Below are positions 8,827 through 17,385 of a stretch of 64,000 bases of DNA, in pieces. Source of the DNA: Nitrospirillum amazonense. Lineage in GTDB: Bacteria > Pseudomonadota > Alphaproteobacteria > Azospirillales > Azospirillaceae. The notes beneath the pieces are model-generated. The model searched no databases. It was not told where the DNA came from and worked only from the letters and a program-made list of their open reading frames with translations. The position numbers were made by a program, and so were the translations under genes. The stretch covers positions 146,367-210,366 of the forward strand of contig NZ_VITN01000011.1 in the NCBI RefSeq assembly GCF_007828045.1, written 5' to 3'. The first letter of the stretch is position 1, and every line of letters begins with the position of its first letter.

Positions 8827-10026
8827 ATGATCCCCGTTGACGAAGCGCTGGCCCGCATCCTCGCCCAGTTCCAGCCCTTGGCCGGCGAACTGGTGGGGGT
8901 GGGCGAGGCGGTTGGCCGCGTGCTGGCCGCCGATGTCGTGGCGCGGGTGACGCAGCCGCCGGCCGCCGTCTCCGCCATGGATGGCTGGGCGGTGCGGGGA
9001 TCGGACCTGGGCTCCCTGCCCGTCACGCTGGCCCGCATCGGCGAGGCGCCGGCCGGCCGGCCCTTCGCCGGCACGGTGGCCTCGGGCCAGGCGGTGCGCC
9101 TGTTCACCGGCAGCGTCATCCCCGACGGCGCCGACACCGTGGTGCTGCAAGAAGACTGCGACGACCTGGGCGGCGGCGTGCGGGTGCGCGAAGGTACGCC
9201 CGGCCGCTGGGTGCGCGCCGCCGGCCTGGACTTCACCGCCGGGACCGTGGGCCTGAAAGCGGGCCGCCCCCTGACCGTGCGCGACGTGGCCCTGGCCGCC
9301 GCCATGAACCATCCTTTCCTGACCGTGCACCGCCGGCCCCGCGTCGCCGTCCTGGCCACGGGCGATGAGGTGGTGATGCCGGGTGAGCCGCTCGGCCCTG
9401 GCCAGATCGTCAGCAGCAACGGCCTGGCGCTGGCGGCGCTGGTGCGACGCCATGGCGGCACCCCGGTCAACCTGGGCATCGCACCCGATGACGCCGATAC
9501 CTTGGCGATCCTGGCCCGGGGGGCGGCCGGATGCGACCTGCTGGTCACCACCGGCGGCGCCTCCGTCGGCGAATACGACCTGGTCCGCGACATGCTGGGC
9601 GGCCAGGGGGTGGACCTGGATTTCTGGAAGATCGCCATGCGGCCGGGCAAGCCGCTGATGTTCGGCCGCCTGGGGGGCACGCCCCTGCTGGGCCTGCCGG
9701 GCAACCCTGTCTCCAGCCTGGTGTGCGCCACCCTGTTCCTGGTGCCGGCGCTGCGCCGGATGCAGGGGCTGGCCCCGGCGGAGTTGCCCCGGGCGCGAGC
9801 CGTGCTGACCAACGCCTTGCCTGCCAACGACCGGCGGCAGGACTATCTGCGCGCCACCCTGACGGCCGGCGACGGTGCCCTGCCCGCTGTCGCGACCTTC
9901 ACCCAGCAGGACAGTTCCATGCTGAGTCGCCTGGCGGCGGCGGACTGCCTGATCATCCGCCCGCCCCACGCCCCTGCCGCCGAGGCCGGCACGGTGGTGG
10001 ACATCGTCCCGCTGGACGGGATTTAG
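8827..10026 (+). CDS. moeA: Molybdopterin molybdenumtransferase
   Basis: Inserts molybdate into adenylylated molybdopterin in the last stage of molybdenum cofactor synthesis. The 399 residues follow MoeA order: an N-terminal region with VSAMDGWAVRG, the molybdopterin-binding domain with VAVLATGDEV, TTGGASVGEYDLVRD and PLLGLPGNPVSS, and a C-terminal barrel. The ATG at 8827 is preferred to an upstream in-frame start inside moaC because it gives the normal MIPVDEALARIL beginning. It follows moaC by 13 bases and is the last gene of the trpG-led run; lexA has its own promoter 150 bases on. Confidence 0.96.
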   Translation: MIPVDEALARILAQFQPLAGELVGVGEAVGRVLAADVVARVTQPPAAVSAMDGWAVRGSDLGSLPVTLARIGEAPAGRPFAGTVASGQAVRLFTGSVIPDGADTVVLQEDCDDLGGGVRVREGTPGRWVRAAGLDFTAGTVGLKAGRPLTVRDVALAAAMNHPFLTVHRRPRVAVLATGDEVVMPGEPLGPGQIVSSNGLALAALVRRHGGTPVNLGIAPDDADTLAILARGAAGCDLLVTTGGASVGEYDLVRDMLGGQGVDLDFWKIAMRPGKPLMFGRLGGTPLLGLPGNPVSSLVCATLFLVPALRRMQGLAPAELPRARAVLTNALPANDRRQDYLRATLTAGDGALPAVATFTQQDSSMLSRLAAADCLIIRPPHAPAAEAGTVVDIVPLDGI

Positions 10027-10088
10027 GGCCTACCCCCCTTCGGTCGCCCTAAATCTGTCATCGTCCGGTGGTTTTTCATCGCTAACCC

Positions 10089-10117
10089 TTGACGCGGGCC
10101 GTGAACCAAAATAGAAC
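10089..10117 (+). promoter_or_regulatory. Likely lexA promoter with overlapping LexA box
   Basis: TTGACG (10089-10094) and TAGAAC (10112-10117) are separated by 17 bases and make a plausible sigma-70 promoter. The direct repeat GAAC-N7-GAAC occupies 10103-10106 and 10114-10117, covering the -10 element. This is the complement of GTTC-N7-GTTC, the LexA box known from alphaproteobacteria. Its place fits autorepression of lexA. Confidence 0.85.
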
Positions 10118-10128
10118 ATGGCCAGTAC

Positions 10129-10143
10129 GTTTCGGGTTTGTTC
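10129..10143 (+). promoter_or_regulatory. Second, degenerate LexA box
   Basis: GTTT-N7-GTTC (10129-10132 and 10140-10143) differs from the alphaproteobacterial LexA box by one base and lies in the opposite orientation to the first box, 26 bases further downstream. It sits between the promoter and the lexA start at 10179. It may be a second, weaker operator. Confidence 0.55.
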
Positions 10144-10178
10144 CATATCTAGCGGCTCGACACAGCGAAGGGGGCGAT

Positions 10179-10901
10179 ATGCTGACGCGGAAGCAACAGG
10201 AGCTGCTGCTGTACATCCACCAGCATCTGGGTGAAGGCGGCGTCTCCCCCTCATTCGATGAGATGAAGGACGCCTTGGGCCTCAAGTCCAAGTCCGGCAT
10301 CCATCGCCTGATCACCGGGTTGGAGGAGCGCGGCTTCATCCGCCGCCTGCCCCACCGCGCCCGCGCGCTGGAGGTGTTGCGCCTGCCGGAAATGACGCCC
10401 GCGCCCAAGAAGGCCGCGGCGGCCGCACCGGCGGAGGTGGAACCCCGCTTCAAGCCTAACGTCATCAAGGCCGATTTCCAGGCGGGTCTGCCCGGCAAGG
10501 ATGCCGGCGATGCCATCGGTGCCGTCAGCCTGCCCCTCTATGGCCGCATCGCCGCCGGTTTGCCCATCGAGGCGCTGCGCGACAGCGGCAGTACCATAGA
10601 CATCCCCGTCTCCATGCTGGGCATCGGGGAGCACTACGCCCTGGAAGTGGCAGGCGACAGCATGGTCGAGGCTGGCATCCATGACGGCGACACCGTCATC
10701 ATCCAGCGCTGCGAGACGGCGGAGAACGGCGCCATCGTCGTCGCCCTGGTCGACGCCGCCGAGGTGACGCTGAAGCGCCTGCGCCGCAAGAACAACTCCA
10801 TCGCCCTGGAACCGGCCAATCCCTCCTACGAGACCCGGGTGTTCGGCGCCGACCGCGTGCGGGTGCAAGGCCGCCTGGTGGGCTTATTCCGCCGGTATTG
10901 A
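10179..10901 (+). CDS. lexA: LexA repressor, SOS regulator
   Basis: Represses DNA-damage genes and inactivates itself by RecA-stimulated cleavage. The 240 residues start [18 protein letters not shown] winged-helix DNA-binding domain covers about residues 1-70, followed by an alanine-rich linker and the S24 peptidase domain. The self-cleavage bond is Ala126-Gly127 in YGRIAAG. The catalytic pair is Ser161 (GDSMVEAG) and Lys199 (TLKRL). The ATG at 10179 follows GAAGGGGGCG. It is slightly longer than the enteric protein because of the linker, as in other alphaproteobacteria. Two LexA-box-like repeats upstream predict autoregulation. Confidence 0.97.
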   Translation: MLTRKQQELLLYIHQHLGEGGVSPSFDEMKDALGLKSKSGIHRLITGLEERGFIRRLPHRARALEVLRLPEMTPAPKKAAAAAPAEVEPRFKPNVIKADFQAGLPGKDAGDAIGAVSLPLYGRIAAGLPIEALRDSGSTIDIPVSMLGIGEHYALEVAGDSMVEAGIHDGDTVIIQRCETAENGAIVVALVDAAEVTLKRLRRKNNSIALEPANPSYETRVFGADRVRVQGRLVGLFRRY

Positions 10902-10923
10902 CCACGGCCATCCCAGACTAAAC

Positions 10924-10956
10924 AACGGCCCTGGCGACCTCAGTCCCAGGGCCGTT
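10924..10956. terminator. Bidirectional terminator between lexA and comEC
   Basis: A perfect 11-base stem, AACGGCCCTGG (10924-10934) with CCAGGGCCGTT (10946-10956), followed by TGCTTTG on the plus strand. It lies 22 bases after lexA and its right arm overlaps the last codons of the convergent comEC gene, so it may stop transcripts from both sides. Confidence 0.75.
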
Positions 10957-13195
10957 TGCTTTGCGGGTCGTGTACCGTCTCGATGCGTACGCCGCCGCGC
11001 TCGAAGTACAGGGCGTGCGCGCCACGGGCGGCCAGCACGTCGGGGCCGATGACGCGGGGAGCGTCACAGCCGGCGGCCGGCACGCGGGAGATCACCAGGT
11101 CGGCGTTGTCGCAATCTTCCGCCAGGGCGTCGCGGGTCCAGGCGATGGCGACCAGGCGCCCGTCCGGGGCGGCGGGGTCGCGTCGCTCCGGCCGATAGAG
11201 GTCGGGATGGTACAGGCAGCCCAGGCTGTCGCAGCGCAGGCTGCCGTCATCCGTGCCCACGATGGGCCAGGCGGGCGGGCGCCCCTCCCCGCCATCGCGC
11301 TTGCCCCAGGTCTCCACCTCGAAGCCGCCGCCGCGCGAGGACGACAGCCACAGCTTGCCGCCGCCATCGCGCACCGCCACCATGGTCCCGCCACCCGACA
11401 CCACCATGTCCGGCCGGGGCGTCAACGGCACCAGCACGCAGCCGAGCGCGATGGGCACCGAGCCGAGCAGGCGCCAGCGGTGGCGCCACAGCATCAGCCA
11501 CAGGCCGCCCACCACCAGCAGGCCGAAGGCCAGGTCGGACAAGGCCGCCCCATGCAGAGCGGCGCCAGGCAAGGCGGCCGTGACGCGCGCCGTCCATAGG
11601 ATGCCCTCGCAGCCCCAGCCGATCATGTCGATGATCCACCCCTCCAGATGGAAGGGCATGGCGACATAGGCCAGCAGGCACAGCGGCATGATCCACAGTT
11701 CGGTGATGGGAATGCCGATCAGGTTGGCCAGCACGCCGTAATTGGCCACCTGCTGGAAGTGGTAGAGGCAGAACGGCATGGTGGCGATGGTGGAGATGAT
11801 GGAGGTCAGGCACAGCCCCCCGACGAACAGGGCGGCACGGCGCAGCCAGCCCCCGTCCTTGCGCCAGCGGTTCAAGGGGCCGCGCAACACCTCATACGCG
11901 CTGATCAGCGCCAGCACGGCGCCGAAGCTCATCTGGAAACTGGGGCCGGGCAACTGCTCCGGCTGGTACAGCAGGCAGAGGATGCCGGCGACGGCGATGG
12001 CCCGGGGGCTCAGGACCGACCGGTCGGCCAGGATGGCCACCATGGCCAGCGCCGTCATGAGGACGGAGCGCAAGGTGGGCACCTGCGCGCCCACCAGCAT
12101 CATATAGGCCAGGGTGGCCAGGATGGCGAAGGCGGCGGCCCATTTCTTGATGGGATGGCGCAGCGCCACCCCCTCCCACAGGGCCAGGGCCGCCCGGGCG
12201 AAGAAGTAGAACAGCGCCGCCACCAGGCTGATGTGCAGGCCGGAGATGGACAGGATATGTTGCAGGCCGGAAACGCGCATGGCCTGCAGATCATCGGGGG
12301 GAATACCCGTCTGTTCCCCATTCAGCAGGGCGATGGCGATCATGGCGGGCGCGCCGCTGAGGCGGGCGGCCACGCGGTCGGCGATCAGCTCACGCAAGGC
12401 AACCACGCGGTCGTTCACCCAGCCGACCAGGCCCACCGGCGCCGGCGCCACCACCTCGGGCGTCTTGAAGGCGAAGCCCACGGCGCCGATGCCCTGGTAG
12501 AAGGCGGAGCGGCGGAAGTCGTAGGCGCCGGGTTCCGGGCTGTCCGGCGGCGGGCGCAGGGCCGCCAGGATGCGCACCCGCGTGCCGGCCGGCGGTGCCG
12601 TGTCGGTGGGCCGCAGACGGATGCGTACGGCGGGCGGCGTCAATTCCGGTGCCAGGCGGGGGATGTGCGGATCGGCCAGGGTGACGCGCACGCCCTTGTC
12701 CAGCCGCTCCACATTGGCCACGCGGCCCTCCACCGGCACGGGGTCCAGGGGACGTTGCAGGATGGGGGTCTTGAGCCAGGTGGTGCGGGCCTCCACCGCC
12801 GTGAAGCCCACGCCCAGGGCCAGCAGGGCGCCCAGGGCCAGCCGCAGGGGCAAACGCTCTCCCGCCAGCAGGTACAGGCCAAAGGCTCCTAGGGTGAAGA
12901 GCAGGCCCGACCAGGGCGGCGGCTCCCCCGGCATGGCGAAGTACAGGGCGATGCCGGTCCCCAGGAAGACGGGAACCCAAAGGACCCAACGTTCGCGCTC
13001 TTCCACCAAATTGACATACGCAGATGCGACAATGCTGGCTAACGCGCCGAGCACACGATGTGTGATCCGCATCACATCTGAAGGAGGTGGGTCGGCGCCA
13101 AATTCGCTCCGCCCAGTAGCTAAATAGGACCCATTCGACAAGTACGGGGCCTCACGGTCCCAGTCCTCTCCAGCGGGGTCTGCCTCAGGGTGCAT
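10940..13195 (-). CDS. comEC: ComEC/Rec2-family DNA uptake channel protein
   Basis: Inner-membrane protein of 751 residues related to the ComEC channel that carries single-stranded DNA into the cytoplasm during transformation. The N-terminal soluble part (DUF4131-like) has hydrophobic segments around residues 70-125. The competence domain contains MIAIALLNGEQTGIPPDDLQAMRVSGLQHILSISG (written across two motifs: LNGEQTGI and LQHILSISGLH), followed by about eight membrane helices. The C-terminal 150 residues occupy the place of the metallo-beta-lactamase domain but have no HxHxDH motif. Start is the ATG at 13195 with GGAACGAAG upstream. It converges on lexA. Whether it supports real competence here or is retained for another reason cannot be told from the sequence. 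Confidence 0.88.
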   Translation of the reverse strand: MHPEADPAGEDWDREAPYLSNGSYLATGRSEFGADPPPSDVMRITHRVLGALASIVASAYVNLVEERERWVLWVPVFLGTGIALYFAMPGEPPPWSGLLFTLGAFGLYLLAGERLPLRLALGALLALGVGFTAVEARTTWLKTPILQRPLDPVPVEGRVANVERLDKGVRVTLADPHIPRLAPELTPPAVRIRLRPTDTAPPAGTRVRILAALRPPPDSPEPGAYDFRRSAFYQGIGAVGFAFKTPEVVAPAPVGLVGWVNDRVVALRELIADRVAARLSGAPAMIAIALLNGEQTGIPPDDLQAMRVSGLQHILSISGLHISLVAALFYFFARAALALWEGVALRHPIKKWAAAFAILATLAYMMLVGAQVPTLRSVLMTALAMVAILADRSVLSPRAIAVAGILCLLYQPEQLPGPSFQMSFGAVLALISAYEVLRGPLNRWRKDGGWLRRAALFVGGLCLTSIISTIATMPFCLYHFQQVANYGVLANLIGIPITELWIMPLCLLAYVAMPFHLEGWIIDMIGWGCEGILWTARVTAALPGAALHGAALSDLAFGLLVVGGLWLMLWRHRWRLLGSVPIALGCVLVPLTPRPDMVVSGGGTMVAVRDGGGKLWLSSSRGGGFEVETWGKRDGGEGRPPAWPIVGTDDGSLRCDSLGCLYHPDLYRPERRDPAAPDGRLVAIAWTRDALAEDCDNADLVISRVPAAGCDAPRVIGPDVLAARGAHALYFERGGVRIETVHDPQSKRPWD

Positions 13196-13397
13196 CTTCG
13201 TTCCGGGTGTGCTATCTCAGCGGCTTCCGCATCCTGGTGATGCGCCCCTGGCGGTTATTGTGCCGCCGGACCTGATCACCAGCTATCTCGATATTCGCGT
13301 GGCACCGTCAACCTCTGGATGCGTCCCTGCCTAGGCGACCCTTCCCGACGCCCCGACGGTGCGCCACCCGCCCCGCATGCCGGAGAGTGCGTTTCCC

Positions 13398-14804
13398 ATG
13401 AGTGTCGTCACCCGCTTCGCCCCGTCCCCCACTGGCTACCTGCACATCGGCGGCGCCCGTACCGCCCTGTTCAACTGGCTGTACGCCCGTCACCACGGCG
13501 GCACCTTCCTGCTGCGCATCGAGGATACGGACCGGGCGCGGTCGACCCAGGCGGCGGTGGACGCCATCATCGACGGCCTGAGCTGGCTGGGCCTGACCTG
13601 GGACGGCGACGCCGTCAGCCAGTTCGAGCGGCGGGAGCGCCATGCCGAGGTGGCGCGCACCATGCTGGCCCAGGGACATGCCTACCATTGCTACTGCTCG
13701 CCGGAAGAGCTGGAAGAGATGCGGGAGCAGCAGAAGGCCGCCGGCCTGCCCATGCGCTATGACGGCCGCTGGCGTGACCGCGACCCGTCGGAGGCGCCGG
13801 CCGGCGTGGCGCCCGTCATCCGCCTGAAGGCCCCGCGCGAGGGCGAAACCGTTCTGCAGGACAAGGTGCAGGGCGAGGTGCGGGTGCAGAACAGCCAGCT
13901 GGACGACATGGTGCTGCTGCGCGCCGACGGCACGCCGACCTACATGCTGTCGGTGGTGGTGGACGACCAGGACATGGGCGTGACCCAGGTGATCCGGGGT
14001 GACGACCACCTGACCAACACCTTCCGCCAGCTGCAGATCTACCAGGCCATGGGCTGGACACCGCCGGACTTCGCCCACATCCCCCTGATCCACGGACCGG
14101 ACGGCGCCAAGCTCAGCAAGCGCCACGGCGCCCTGGGGGCCGAGGCCTACCGTGACCTGGGCTATCTGCCGGAGGCGCTGCGCAACTACCTGCTGCGCCT
14201 GGGCTGGAGCCACGGCGATGATGAGATCATCAGCACCGAGGACGCCATCTCCTGGTTCAACCTGGAAGGCATCGGCCGGTCCCCGTCGCGCATGGACTAC
14301 GCCAAGCTGGACAACCTGAACGGCCATTACATCCGGCAGGCGGACGATGCCCGGCTGGTGGACCTGATCGGCCCCCGATTGGTCACGGCCCTGGGGCGTG
14401 CGTTGAGCGACGCCGACCGCGATCTGCTGCGCCGCGCCATGCCGGGCCTGAAGGCGCGGGCCAAGACCCTGGTGGAACTTGCGGCGGGCGCACAGTTTTA
14501 TATCACGGCCCGCCCCCTTCCGCTGGACGAGAAGGCCACCCAACTCTTGTCCGACGAGGCCCGGGCCCAGCTGGCGACCATCGCCGGCCGCCTGAAGGAC
14601 GCGTCCGATTGGACCGCGGCGACCCTGGAGGGGATCGTGCGCGCGTACGCCGAGGAGACGGGCCTGAAGCTGGGCAAACTGGCCCAGCCATTGCGCGCTG
14701 CACTCTCCGGTTCCACGGTCTCGCCACCGATCTTCGAGGTGGCGGAAGTGCTGGGCCAGGCTGAAACCCTGGCCCGTATCAGTGATGTCGCAGGGGGTGC
14801 CTGA
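13398..14804 (+). CDS. gltX: Glutamyl-tRNA synthetase
   Basis: Class I aminoacyl-tRNA synthetase that charges tRNA-Glu. The 468 residues contain the HIGH-type motif in [15 protein letters not shown] and the KMSKS-type motif KLSKRHG. In alphaproteobacteria such an enzyme often also charges tRNA-Gln for the amidotransferase route; no gene here decides that. The ATG at 13398 gives [11 protein letters not shown] and is preferred over the in-frame start at 13359. It diverges from comEC across 200 bases, and gltA follows in the same direction after 112 bases. Confidence 0.96.
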   Translation: MSVVTRFAPSPTGYLHIGGARTALFNWLYARHHGGTFLLRIEDTDRARSTQAAVDAIIDGLSWLGLTWDGDAVSQFERRERHAEVARTMLAQGHAYHCYCSPEELEEMREQQKAAGLPMRYDGRWRDRDPSEAPAGVAPVIRLKAPREGETVLQDKVQGEVRVQNSQLDDMVLLRADGTPTYMLSVVVDDQDMGVTQVIRGDDHLTNTFRQLQIYQAMGWTPPDFAHIPLIHGPDGAKLSKRHGALGAEAYRDLGYLPEALRNYLLRLGWSHGDDEIISTEDAISWFNLEGIGRSPSRMDYAKLDNLNGHYIRQADDARLVDLIGPRLVTALGRALSDADRDLLRRAMPGLKARAKTLVELAAGAQFYITARPLPLDEKATQLLSDEARAQLATIAGRLKDASDWTAATLEGIVRAYAEETGLKLGKLAQPLRAALSGSTVSPPIFEVAEVLGQAETLARISDVAGGA

Positions 14805-14829
14805 GCCCTCCTGGCGTCATTGCCTTCGG

Positions 14830-14856
14830 CGGTGCGGAACACTACACTCCGCACCG
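14830..14856. repeat. Inverted repeat in the gltX-gltA gap
   Basis: Perfect 9-base arms CGGTGCGGA (14830-14838) and TCCGCACCG (14848-14856) with a 9-base loop, 25 bases after gltX and 60 before gltA. There is no T-run after it, so it is either a weak gltX terminator or part of the gltA leader or operator. Confidence 0.5.
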
Positions 14857-14916
14857 CGTCATAAAGACCAATAAGGGGCAGAGGGCCCCGCTCCGTATAA
14901 ACAAGGACGTGCCGAA

Positions 14917-16236
14917 ATGAGCGATACGACGACACCGGCGGCCGGAAAGAAAACGGTCACCCTCACCGACAACCAAACCGGTAAGTCTTACGAGTTCCCC
15001 GTCATGCACGGCACGACCGGCCCTGACGTGATCGACATCCGCAAGCTCTACGGCGACACCGGGTACTTCACGTACGACCCCGGCTTCACCTCGACCGGCA
15101 GCTGCGAGTCCAAGATCACCTTCATCGACGGCGACAAGGGCGTCCTGCTGCACCGCGGCTACCCCATCGAGCAGCTGGCCGAGAAGAGCGACTTCATGGA
15201 AGTCTGCTATCTGATGCTGCACGGTGAGCTGCCGAACGCCAAGGAAAAGAGCGAGTTCGAGCGCTCCATCACCTATCACACGATGGTGCATGAGCAGCTG
15301 TCGCAGTTCTTCCGCGGCTTCCGTCGCGATGCCCATCCGATGGCCGTCATGTGCGGCGTGGTCGGCGCCCTGTCCGCCTTCTACCACGACAGCACCGACA
15401 TCGAGGATCCGCGCCAGCGCATGGTGGCCTCGCACCGCCTGATCGCGAAGATGCCGACCCTGGCCGCCATGGCCTACAAGTACTCGATCGGCCAGCCCTT
15501 CGTGTATCCGCGCAACGACCTGGGCTATGCTGAGAACTTCCTCAACATGACCTTCGGCGTCCCGTGCGAGCCGTACAAGATCAACCCTGTCATCGCCAAG
15601 GCGATGGACAAGATCTTCATTCTGCACGCCGATCACGAGCAGAACGCCTCCACCTCCACGGTGCGTCTGTCCGGTTCCTCCGGCGCCAACCCCTTCGCCT
15701 GCATCGCCGCCGGCATCGCCTGCCTGTGGGGCCCCGCCCACGGCGGCGCCAACGAGGCCGTGCTGAAGATGCTGGGTGAGATCGGCCACAAGGACCGGAT
15801 CCCCGAGTTTATCGCCCGTGCCAAGGACAAGAACGACAGCTTCCGCCTGATGGGCTTCGGCCACCGGGTCTACAAGAATTACGATCCGCGCGCCAAGGTC
15901 ATGCAGCAGACCTGCAAGGAAGTCCTGGCCGAACTGGGCATCAAGGACGACCCCCTGCTGGACATCGCGGTGGAGCTGGAGCGCATCGCCCTGGAAGACC
16001 CGTACTTCGTCGAGAAGAAGCTGTACCCGAACGTCGACTTCTACTCGGGCATCATCCTGAAGGCCATCGGCTTCCCCACCAGCATGTTCACCGTGCTGTT
16101 CGCCCTGGCCCGCACCGTGGGCTGGATCGCCCAGTGGCAGGAAATGATCGCCGACACCTCGCAGAAGATCGGCCGTCCGCGTCAGCTGTACACCGGCGCC
16201 ACGACGCGGGATTATGTCCCGGTCGAGCAGCGCTAA
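14917..16236 (+). CDS. gltA: Citrate synthase
   Basis: Condenses acetyl-CoA with oxaloacetate at the entry of the TCA cycle. The 439 residues are typical of the hexameric NADH-sensitive type II enzyme, with an N-terminal beta domain (about residues 1-60) and the large helical domain. Catalytic motifs are [23 protein letters not shown], and [13 protein letters not shown]. The ATG at 14917 follows ACAAGGACGTGCCGAA, a good ribosome site. A small membrane protein gene begins 19 bases after the stop. Confidence 0.97.
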   Translation: MSDTTTPAAGKKTVTLTDNQTGKSYEFPVMHGTTGPDVIDIRKLYGDTGYFTYDPGFTSTGSCESKITFIDGDKGVLLHRGYPIEQLAEKSDFMEVCYLMLHGELPNAKEKSEFERSITYHTMVHEQLSQFFRGFRRDAHPMAVMCGVVGALSAFYHDSTDIEDPRQRMVASHRLIAKMPTLAAMAYKYSIGQPFVYPRNDLGYAENFLNMTFGVPCEPYKINPVIAKAMDKIFILHADHEQNASTSTVRLSGSSGANPFACIAAGIACLWGPAHGGANEAVLKMLGEIGHKDRIPEFIARAKDKNDSFRLMGFGHRVYKNYDPRAKVMQQTCKEVLAELGIKDDPLLDIAVELERIALEDPYFVEKKLYPNVDFYSGIILKAIGFPTSMFTVLFALARTVGWIAQWQEMIADTSQKIGRPRQLYTGATTRDYVPVEQR

Positions 16237-16255
16237 GGCATAGGCGGACGGGACG

Positions 16256-16480
16256 ATGGCGGAGCGGGTTCATCCCAGCGATGGCGATAACGGGACAGGC
16301 GGCCGCCGGTCCCGACCCCGCGCCCGCATCCTGCCTGCCCGTTCGCTGGAGGGCCACTTGCCGGCCAACGACAACCCCGTGCCCCCGGGCCGGCGGTTGA
16401 AGCGGTTGGTGTGGATGACCTTCGCCACCCTGGGCGCAGTCCTGGGCATCGCGGCCACCGTGGTGTCCCTGCTGCACTGA
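16256..16480 (+). CDS. Small single-span membrane protein, unknown
   Basis: A 74-residue predicted protein: a charged, proline-rich front half and one C-terminal hydrophobic helix (about WMTFATLGAVLGIAATVVSLL) preceded by RRLKR, so a tail-anchored or N-in protein. It starts 19 bases after gltA, on the same strand, and ends 33 bases before a strong terminator, so it would be the last cistron of the gltA transcript. I do not recognise a family. Its reality rests on position, the terminator and the clean membrane helix. Confidence 0.5.
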   Translation: MAERVHPSDGDNGTGGRRSRPRARILPARSLEGHLPANDNPVPPGRRLKRLVWMTFATLGAVLGIAATVVSLLH

Positions 16481-16513
16481 GGACGATGGCAGCACCTTCC
16501 CGTGCTTTTTTGG

Positions 16514-16545
16514 AAAGGCCGTCCGGGCAACCGGGCGGCCTTTTC
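16514..16545 (+). terminator. Intrinsic terminator of the gltA transcript
   Basis: AAAGGCCG (16514-16521) pairs with CGGCCTTT (16536-16543), extended inward by four more pairs and one wobble around a GCAA loop, and ends in T4. A strong rho-independent structure. Confidence 0.85.
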
Positions 16546-16677
16546 CTCTATATCGCGCCGTTGGTCCGCGTTCACCGCCATGCATTGCTGGCATTGCCAT
16601 CAGGGCATGCGACCAAAGATTTCCACAACAGGTACCGGTCGGACTGATGGCCGGAGTTGCACGTCGCAGGTGCGATC

Positions 16678-17385
16678 ATGACCCAGACTGTACACAGCGA
16701 ATGGGGCTTGGCCGGGGTGGAGGCGTTGCGTGAACGCGTGGCGGTGCTGGTCATCGTCGACATCCTGTCCTTTTCCACGGCCGTCGATATCGCGACCAGC
16801 CGCGGTGCGGCCATTCTGCCCTTTCCCTATGGCGACACTGATGCAGCCCAGGCGGCCGCTGACGCGGCAAATGCCGTGCTGGCGGCCCCGCGCAACGCTG
16901 GCGGCCAACTCAGCCTGTCGCCCCGCTCCCTCACCACCATCACGTCCGGCATCCGGCTTATGCTGCCCTCACCCAATGGTTCCCGGCTCTCCCTCGCGGG
17001 CGGCACGGCGAAGGTGCTGGCAGGCTGCCTGCGCAACACCACGGCTGTCGCCCGGCAGGCCCGGCTGCTGGCCGATGGTGGCGACATCGCCGTCATTCCG
17101 GCGGGTGAGCGTTGGCCGGATGGCGGCTTGCGCCCGGCGGTGGAAGACCTGCTGGGGGCCGGTGCCATCATCGCGGCGCTGGACCTGCCGACATCCGCCG
17201 AGGCGCGGGTGGCGTGCGACGCGTACAGGGCGGCCGGGCCGGATCTGGCCGACATTATCCGGGGCGGCCGGTCGGGCCGGGAACTGGCCGGCTGGGGCTA
17301 CGCCGATGATGTGGAACTTGCCGTTGAGCTGAACGTCAGCGCCACGGCACCGGTCTTGCGTGATGGCGCCTATCAGGCGCCGTAA
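16678..17385 (+). CDS. 2-phosphosulfolactate phosphatase (ComB-like) family protein
   Basis: A 235-residue protein of the ComB-like family, named after the archaeal phosphatase of coenzyme M synthesis. Family-like segments are VLVIVDILSFSTAVDIA near the N-terminus, LPSPNGSRLSL in the middle, and VIPAGERWPDGGLRPAVEDLLGAG (seen as IPAGERW and RPAVEDLLGAG). The ATG at 16678 is preceded by AGGTGCGATC; a TTG at 16657 is a weaker alternative. It stands alone after the gltA terminator and converges on the MocR gene with a 13-base overlap of the coding ends. Bacterial members do not make coenzyme M, so the substrate is unknown. Confidence 0.75.
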   Translation: MTQTVHSEWGLAGVEALRERVAVLVIVDILSFSTAVDIATSRGAAILPFPYGDTDAAQAAADAANAVLAAPRNAGGQLSLSPRSLTTITSGIRLMLPSPNGSRLSLAGGTAKVLAGCLRNTTAVARQARLLADGGDIAVIPAGERWPDGGLRPAVEDLLGAGAIIAALDLPTSAEARVACDAYRAAGPDLADIIRGGRSGRELAGWGYADDVELAVELNVSATAPVLRDGAYQAP

